This document shows positions 6,238 to 7,152 of a stretch of 7,152 nucleotides of DNA, in pieces. Source of the stretch: Pseudomonadota bacterium (lineage in GTDB: Bacteria; Pseudomonadota; Alphaproteobacteria; Rhizobiales; Hyphomicrobiaceae). The notes below the pieces were generated by a model. It was not told where the DNA came from and did not search any database. It saw nothing but the letters and a program-made list of their open reading frames with translations. Numbering within the stretch: the first letter of the stretch is position 1; every line of letters begins with the position of its first letter. Position numbers and translations under genes: made by a program. Location of the stretch: positions 1 to 7,152 of the forward strand of contig JAEZBZ010000085.1 in NCBI GenBank assembly GCA_023412745.1, given 5' to 3'.

Positions 6238-6294
6238 TTAGTTTGCCCGCCTGTAAAGGGCTTGGGCGAGATCGCGGCTAATTTTCTTTGTCAT
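6238..6294 (-). CDS. Upstream ORF / candidate leader peptide of the decarboxylase (18 aa)
   Basis: The minus strand encodes MTKKISRDLAQALYRRAN and stops with TAA, 91 bases before the decarboxylase start. It is basic (K3, K4, R7, R15, R16), and its last codons include TAC AGG CGG; AGG is usually rare in GC-rich genomes like this. A weak GGG-type ribosome site (AACGGGCGAAT) precedes the ATG. An in-frame ATG at 6327 would add eleven residues, but that codon overlaps the probable promoter, so I prefer 6294. In enterobacteria the unrelated peptide SpeFL arrests ribosomes on ornithine and switches on speF. The position here, and the hairpin made by its own 3' codons, suggest a similar role. No sequence similarity to SpeFL is visible, so the function is inference. 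Confidence 0.5.
   Translation of the reverse strand: MTKKISRDLAQALYRRAN
6245..6267 (-). repeat. Hairpin formed by the 3' codons of the leader ORF
   Basis: On the plus strand GCCCGCC (6245-6251) pairs with GGC (6259-6261) and GGGC (6264-6267), leaving a two-base bulge and a seven-base loop. A ribosome at or near the leader stop codon (6238-6240) would cover or open this stem. This layout lets ribosome position control downstream folding. Confidence 0.45.
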
Positions 6295-6316
6295 ATTCGC
6301 CCGTTGCCGAGCTGAG

Positions 6317-6329
6317 CCGCCGACCATGC
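6317..6329. repeat. Direct repeat copy 1, CCGCCGACC(A)TGC
   Basis: This 13-base word matches 6388-6400 at 12 of 13 positions, 71 bases apart in the divergent intergenic region. Its nine-base core also occurs at 3977-3985 between agmatinase and hydrolase genes. It sits at the probable transcription start of the decarboxylase unit. Confidence 0.4.
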
Positions 6330-6357
6330 ATATAGGAATTCGCGGGCCGTTATTGAA
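6329..6357 (-). promoter_or_regulatory. Possible sigma-70 promoter of the decarboxylase unit
   Basis: Read on the minus strand, TTCAAT (6352-6357) and TATATG (6329-6334) are 17 bases apart, giving a start near 6322 and a leader of about 175 bases. The -10 is a fair match, the -35 poor. The CCGCCGACC repeat at 6317-6325 would sit at the transcription start. Confidence 0.3.
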
Positions 6358-6387
6358 GCGGCATTCGGTCAGCCGGGCTTCCTTACC

Positions 6388-6400
6388 CCGCCGACCCTGC
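6388..6400. repeat. Direct repeat copy 2, CCGCCGACC(C)TGC
   Basis: This is the partner of the copy at 6317-6329, located 47 bases before the start of the Ldh2-family gene. A pair of equal words on the same strand between divergent genes is a common layout for a shared regulator, but the words are GC-rich and short. Confidence 0.4.
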
Positions 6401-6447
6401 CTTAATGGTCCGTTTGAAGCCAAAAAACATCCTGGGTGGAATATCCT

Positions 6448-7152
6448 ATGACTGACAATGTGACGCTGACGCTGGACGAGTTGCGGCAACTTGGCGTCGG
6501 AGTGCTGGAGGCCAACGGCTTTTCCAAGGAGCATGCGCGCTCCATCAATGACGTGTGCTGGGCCGGTCAGCGCGACGAGTGCCAATCGCACGGGGCATAC
6601 CGCCTGATTTCTTGCGTCGAGACGATCCGCACCGGAAAGGTGTCGCCCGATGCGCTGCCCGAGATCACCGATCACGCACCTGGCATAGTCCGCGTCGATG
6701 CAAAGGGAGCGTACTCGCTTCTGGCGTTCGAGCAGGGCCGTCCGCATCTCGTTGCCAAGGCGCGCAAGCAGGGCATCGCGGCCATGGCGATTAACCATTG
6801 CTATCACTTCTCGGCGCTGTGGCCGGAAGCCGAGGCGCTGGCCGCGGATGGCGTGGCCTCGATCATCATGGTGCCAGGTTCGAGCACCGTTGCGCCTGCC
6901 GGTGGCACAAAGCCGTTGTTTGGCACAAATCCGTTCGCGTTCGGCTGGCCGCGCCCGAACGGCTATCCCTACGTGTTCGACTTCGCCACCAGCGTCGTCG
7001 CCCGCGGCGAGGTGGAGCTGCACAAGCGCGCCGGCAAACAGATCCCGCTCGGCTGGGGCATCGATGCCAATGGTCAGCCGACGACCGATCCGGCCGCCGC
7101 CCTCGATGGCGCGCTGCTGACGTTCGGCGGCTATAAGGGCACCGCCATCGCC
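6448..7152 (+). CDS. Ldh2-family oxidoreductase, piperideine/pyrroline-2-carboxylate reductase-like (3' end outside window)
   Basis: The first 235 codons of an NAD(P)H-dependent reductase of the malate/lactate dehydrogenase 2 fold; full members have about 330-345 residues. The family active-site block appears as GQRDECQSHGAYRL (40-53, His48). It is followed by NHCYHFSALWPEAE (116-129), LFGTNPFAF (157-165), VFDFATS (176-182), GIDANGQPTTDP (204-215) and GGYKG (227-231). These blocks closely resemble what I recall of DpkA of Pseudomonas, which reduces delta1-piperideine-2-carboxylate to L-pipecolate and delta1-pyrroline-2-carboxylate to L-proline. Malate, ureidoglycolate or sulfolactate dehydrogenase are less likely. 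ATG 6448 has GGTGGA seven bases before it. It is divergent from the decarboxylase and may share regulation with it. The frame is open to the window end. Confidence 0.9.
   Translation, partial: MTDNVTLTLDELRQLGVGVLEANGFSKEHARSINDVCWAGQRDECQSHGAYRLISCVETIRTGKVSPDALPEITDHAPGIVRVDAKGAYSLLAFEQGRPHLVAKARKQGIAAMAINHCYHFSALWPEAEALAADGVASIIMVPGSSTVAPAGGTKPLFGTNPFAFGWPRPNGYPYVFDFATSVVARGEVELHKRAGKQIPLGWGIDANGQPTTDPAAALDGALLTFGGYKGTAIA

Larger units (their letters stand above)
6147..6322 (-). promoter_or_regulatory. Long 5' leader of the decarboxylase, candidate speF-type leader RNA
   Basis: About 175 bases lie between a plausible promoter (6329-6357, minus strand) and the decarboxylase ATG. In order, the leader holds an 18-codon ORF (6238-6294), a hairpin formed by the end of that ORF (6245-6267), and an unstructured AC/T-rich stretch. 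Next come a second stem-loop (TGCTG/CAGCA within GGCG/CGCC, about 6183-6210) and the GGAGGT site. A structured leader called speF is known upstream of ornithine decarboxylase genes in alphaproteobacteria, and position and gene match here. I cannot align to that model from memory, so identity with it is inference. Confidence 0.5.

Noticed and set aside
4905..6281. A 458-codon plus-strand frame opposite the decarboxylase
   Set aside because: It is the antisense shadow of a strongly recognised gene, rich in Arg/Val/Asp as expected from GC-rich third positions, with no family motifs.
6355..6381. Imperfect inverted repeat GAAGCGGC / GCC..GCTTC upstream of the reductase
   Set aside because: It has eight pairs with a bulge and no conserved context. 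It may be chance, and it overlaps the putative -35 of the opposite promoter.
6295..7023. Long minus-strand frame opposite the Ldh2-family gene, running into the leader ORF
   Set aside because: It is antisense to a clear enzyme. Only its last 18 codons (6238-6294), in the intergenic region, are kept as a leader ORF.

Overview
The window is a GC-rich bacterial chromosome segment with no phage, IS, CRISPR or RNA-gene signal. Its gene content is an ornithine decarboxylase of the PLP alanine-racemase fold, an agmatinase, a 2-keto-3-deoxyarabonate-dehydratase-like lyase and an Ldh2-type imine reductase. Together with codon use and the many Ala/Arg/Gly-rich shadow frames, this suggests an alphaproteobacterium, perhaps near Bradyrhizobium/Rhodopseudomonas. 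That placement is inference.

Layout. Bases 1-408 (+) hold the C-terminal half of a short-chain dehydrogenase cut by the window edge. After an AT-richer gap, a 74-residue membrane-anchored Pro/Ala-rich small protein (678-902, +) is preceded by a near-perfect Shine-Dalgarno. It converges on a DMT/EamA exporter (951-1853, -), and a hairpin overlapping the exporter's stop codon separates the two. Then come four more minus-strand genes: a DapA/NAL-superfamily lyase resembling L-2-keto-3-deoxyarabonate dehydratase (1927-2850), a metallo-beta-lactamase-fold hydrolase (3045-3929), an agmatinase (4004-4927) and an ornithine/lysine decarboxylase (4971-6146). A 301-bp divergent intergenic region separates the decarboxylase from an Ldh2-family oxidoreductase (6448 onward, +, cut by the right edge) that resembles delta1-piperideine-2-carboxylate/delta1-pyrroline-2-carboxylate reductase.

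How the genes fit together. The decarboxylase and agmatinase are two routes to putrescine (ornithine to putrescine; agmatine to putrescine plus urea) and look like one transcription unit. The hydrolase may belong to the same unit. The lyase and exporter look like a second unit or a read-through extension; two inverted repeats lie in front of the lyase. The lyase would make alpha-ketoglutarate semialdehyde, linking sugar-acid or hydroxyproline catabolism to 2-oxoglutarate.

Most interesting region. The decarboxylase has a long 5' leader. It contains an 18-codon upstream ORF whose last codons form a hairpin, and it ends in a strong GGAGGT site. The position matches the speF leader RNA known from alphaproteobacteria, and the arrangement recalls ornithine-sensing leader-peptide control of speF in enterobacteria. 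The leader peptide here (MTKKISRDLAQALYRRAN) is the best candidate in the window for an under-described regulatory system.
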